The notes under the pieces are model-generated. The model was not told the origin of the DNA. It did no database searches and saw nothing but the letters and a program-made list of their open reading frames with translations. A program made the position numbers and the translations under genes. From positions 1-7,127 of the forward strand of contig DHHB01000039.1 in the NCBI GenBank assembly GCA_002403075.1: a stretch of DNA of 7,127 nucleotides. Direction: 5' to 3'. The stretch comes from a bacterium UBP1_UBA4783. GTDB lineage: Bacteria; Krumholzibacteriota; Krumholzibacteriia; Krumholzibacteriales; Krumholzibacteriaceae. How positions within the stretch are numbered: position 1 is the first letter of the stretch; each line of letters opens with the position of its first letter. This document shows, one piece after another, positions 6,721 to 7,127 of the stretch.

Positions 6721-7127
6721 TCATCCGCCCGGGACGAACTCGACACGTATCGACTTGACGATCTCGAGCGCCGTCGTGAGCGATTCGAGGCCGCGGAACA
6801 ACTCGCCCGACGCGCCGGACGGATGGCCGTGCCCGATCCGCTCGAGCGTCGCGGACGACGGATCGCCCCCGATGACGATCGTCCCTTCGTAGACGAGAGA
6901 CGGCTGTCCCGAGCCCATCGAGCCGCCGCTCCAGTTCGCCTCCCCTTCCCCGGCGTTCTCGGGATAGGCCGCGTTGAAATCCTTCGAGTGGTTGATCTCG
7001 GCCCGCACGACGTATCGTCCGGGCTTTATCCCGGGGAGCAGGGTCCACTCGCGCGCGAAACCGGATTTCGGCGTCGCACCGGTCATCGCGGCGAGCGCGG
7101 GGTCGGTCGCGTCCTTTTTCGGCCGCT
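6721..7127 (-). CDS. C-terminal part of an unrecognised protein, cut by the window edge
   Basis: The last 134 codons and TGA stop of a gene whose 5' end lies beyond the window. The frame is open to the last complete codon at 7125, so the internal ATG at 7086 should not be taken as the start. The visible part reads as a beta-rich domain: LLPGIKPGRYVVRAEIN then SKDFN and YPEN (plus-strand region about 6965-7045), followed by GSGQPSLVYEGTIVIGG (about 6870-6920), a linker with GHGHPSG, and a C-terminal strand SIRVEFVPGG. The GxYxVRAE pattern with a following Asn/Asp cluster suggests an Ig-like or carbohydrate/metal-binding beta-sandwich, but I cannot name the family. The gene ends 15 bases from the stop of the convergent propeller gene. 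It is a real coding region, judging from the conserved-looking motifs and continuous frame; its function is unknown. Confidence 0.7.
   Translation of the reverse strand, partial: RPKKDATDPALAAMTGATPKSGFAREWTLLPGIKPGRYVVRAEINHSKDFNAAYPENAGEGEANWSGGSMGSGQPSLVYEGTIVIGGDPSSATLERIGHGHPSGASGELFRGLESLTTALEIVKSIRVEFVPGG

Overview
This window comes from a GC-rich bacterial chromosome. Third codon positions are almost always G or C. One exported protein ends in a Por/FlgD-Ig-like C-terminal sorting module, a feature of the FCB superphylum and related uncultured lineages such as Candidatus Eisenbacteria. The lineage is inferred from that module and the base composition; there is no rRNA or other marker gene here to confirm it. 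I see no tRNA, rRNA, CRISPR, insertion sequence, integrase or phage gene.

Left part (1-4157, minus strand): four genes read leftwards in close order, with gaps of 30, 39 and 10 bases and a ribosome binding site before each, so they look like one operon. In transcription order they are: a small exported DUF2914 protein; an exported type I phosphodiesterase/alkaline-phosphatase-superfamily enzyme with an Ig-like domain and a C-terminal sorting module; a rhomboid intramembrane serine protease; and an aldehyde dehydrogenase closely resembling E. coli Sad/YneI succinate-semialdehyde dehydrogenase. The first three act in or beyond the inner membrane and the last is cytoplasmic, so the operon has no obvious single pathway.

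Middle (4158-4344): a 187-base divergent intergenic region. Its one AT-rich patch, around a GTATAC palindrome, carries -10-like hexamers on both strands that overlap each other. This suggests a shared bidirectional promoter for the leftward operon and the rightward gene. A pair of GCGAATCC direct repeats lies next to it.

Right part (4345-6705, plus strand): one 786-residue exported protein made almost entirely of about 16 beta-propeller-like blade repeats, probably two propellers, with no recognisable catalytic domain.

Right edge (6721-7127, minus strand): the C-terminal 134 residues of a gene running off the window. It faces the propeller gene tail to tail across 15 bases. I do not recognise its family.

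Overall this is an ordinary chromosomal segment rather than a defence or mobile island. The most interesting points are the symmetric divergent promoter, the large uncharacterised double propeller, and the pairing of a sorting-domain phosphatase with a rhomboid protease.
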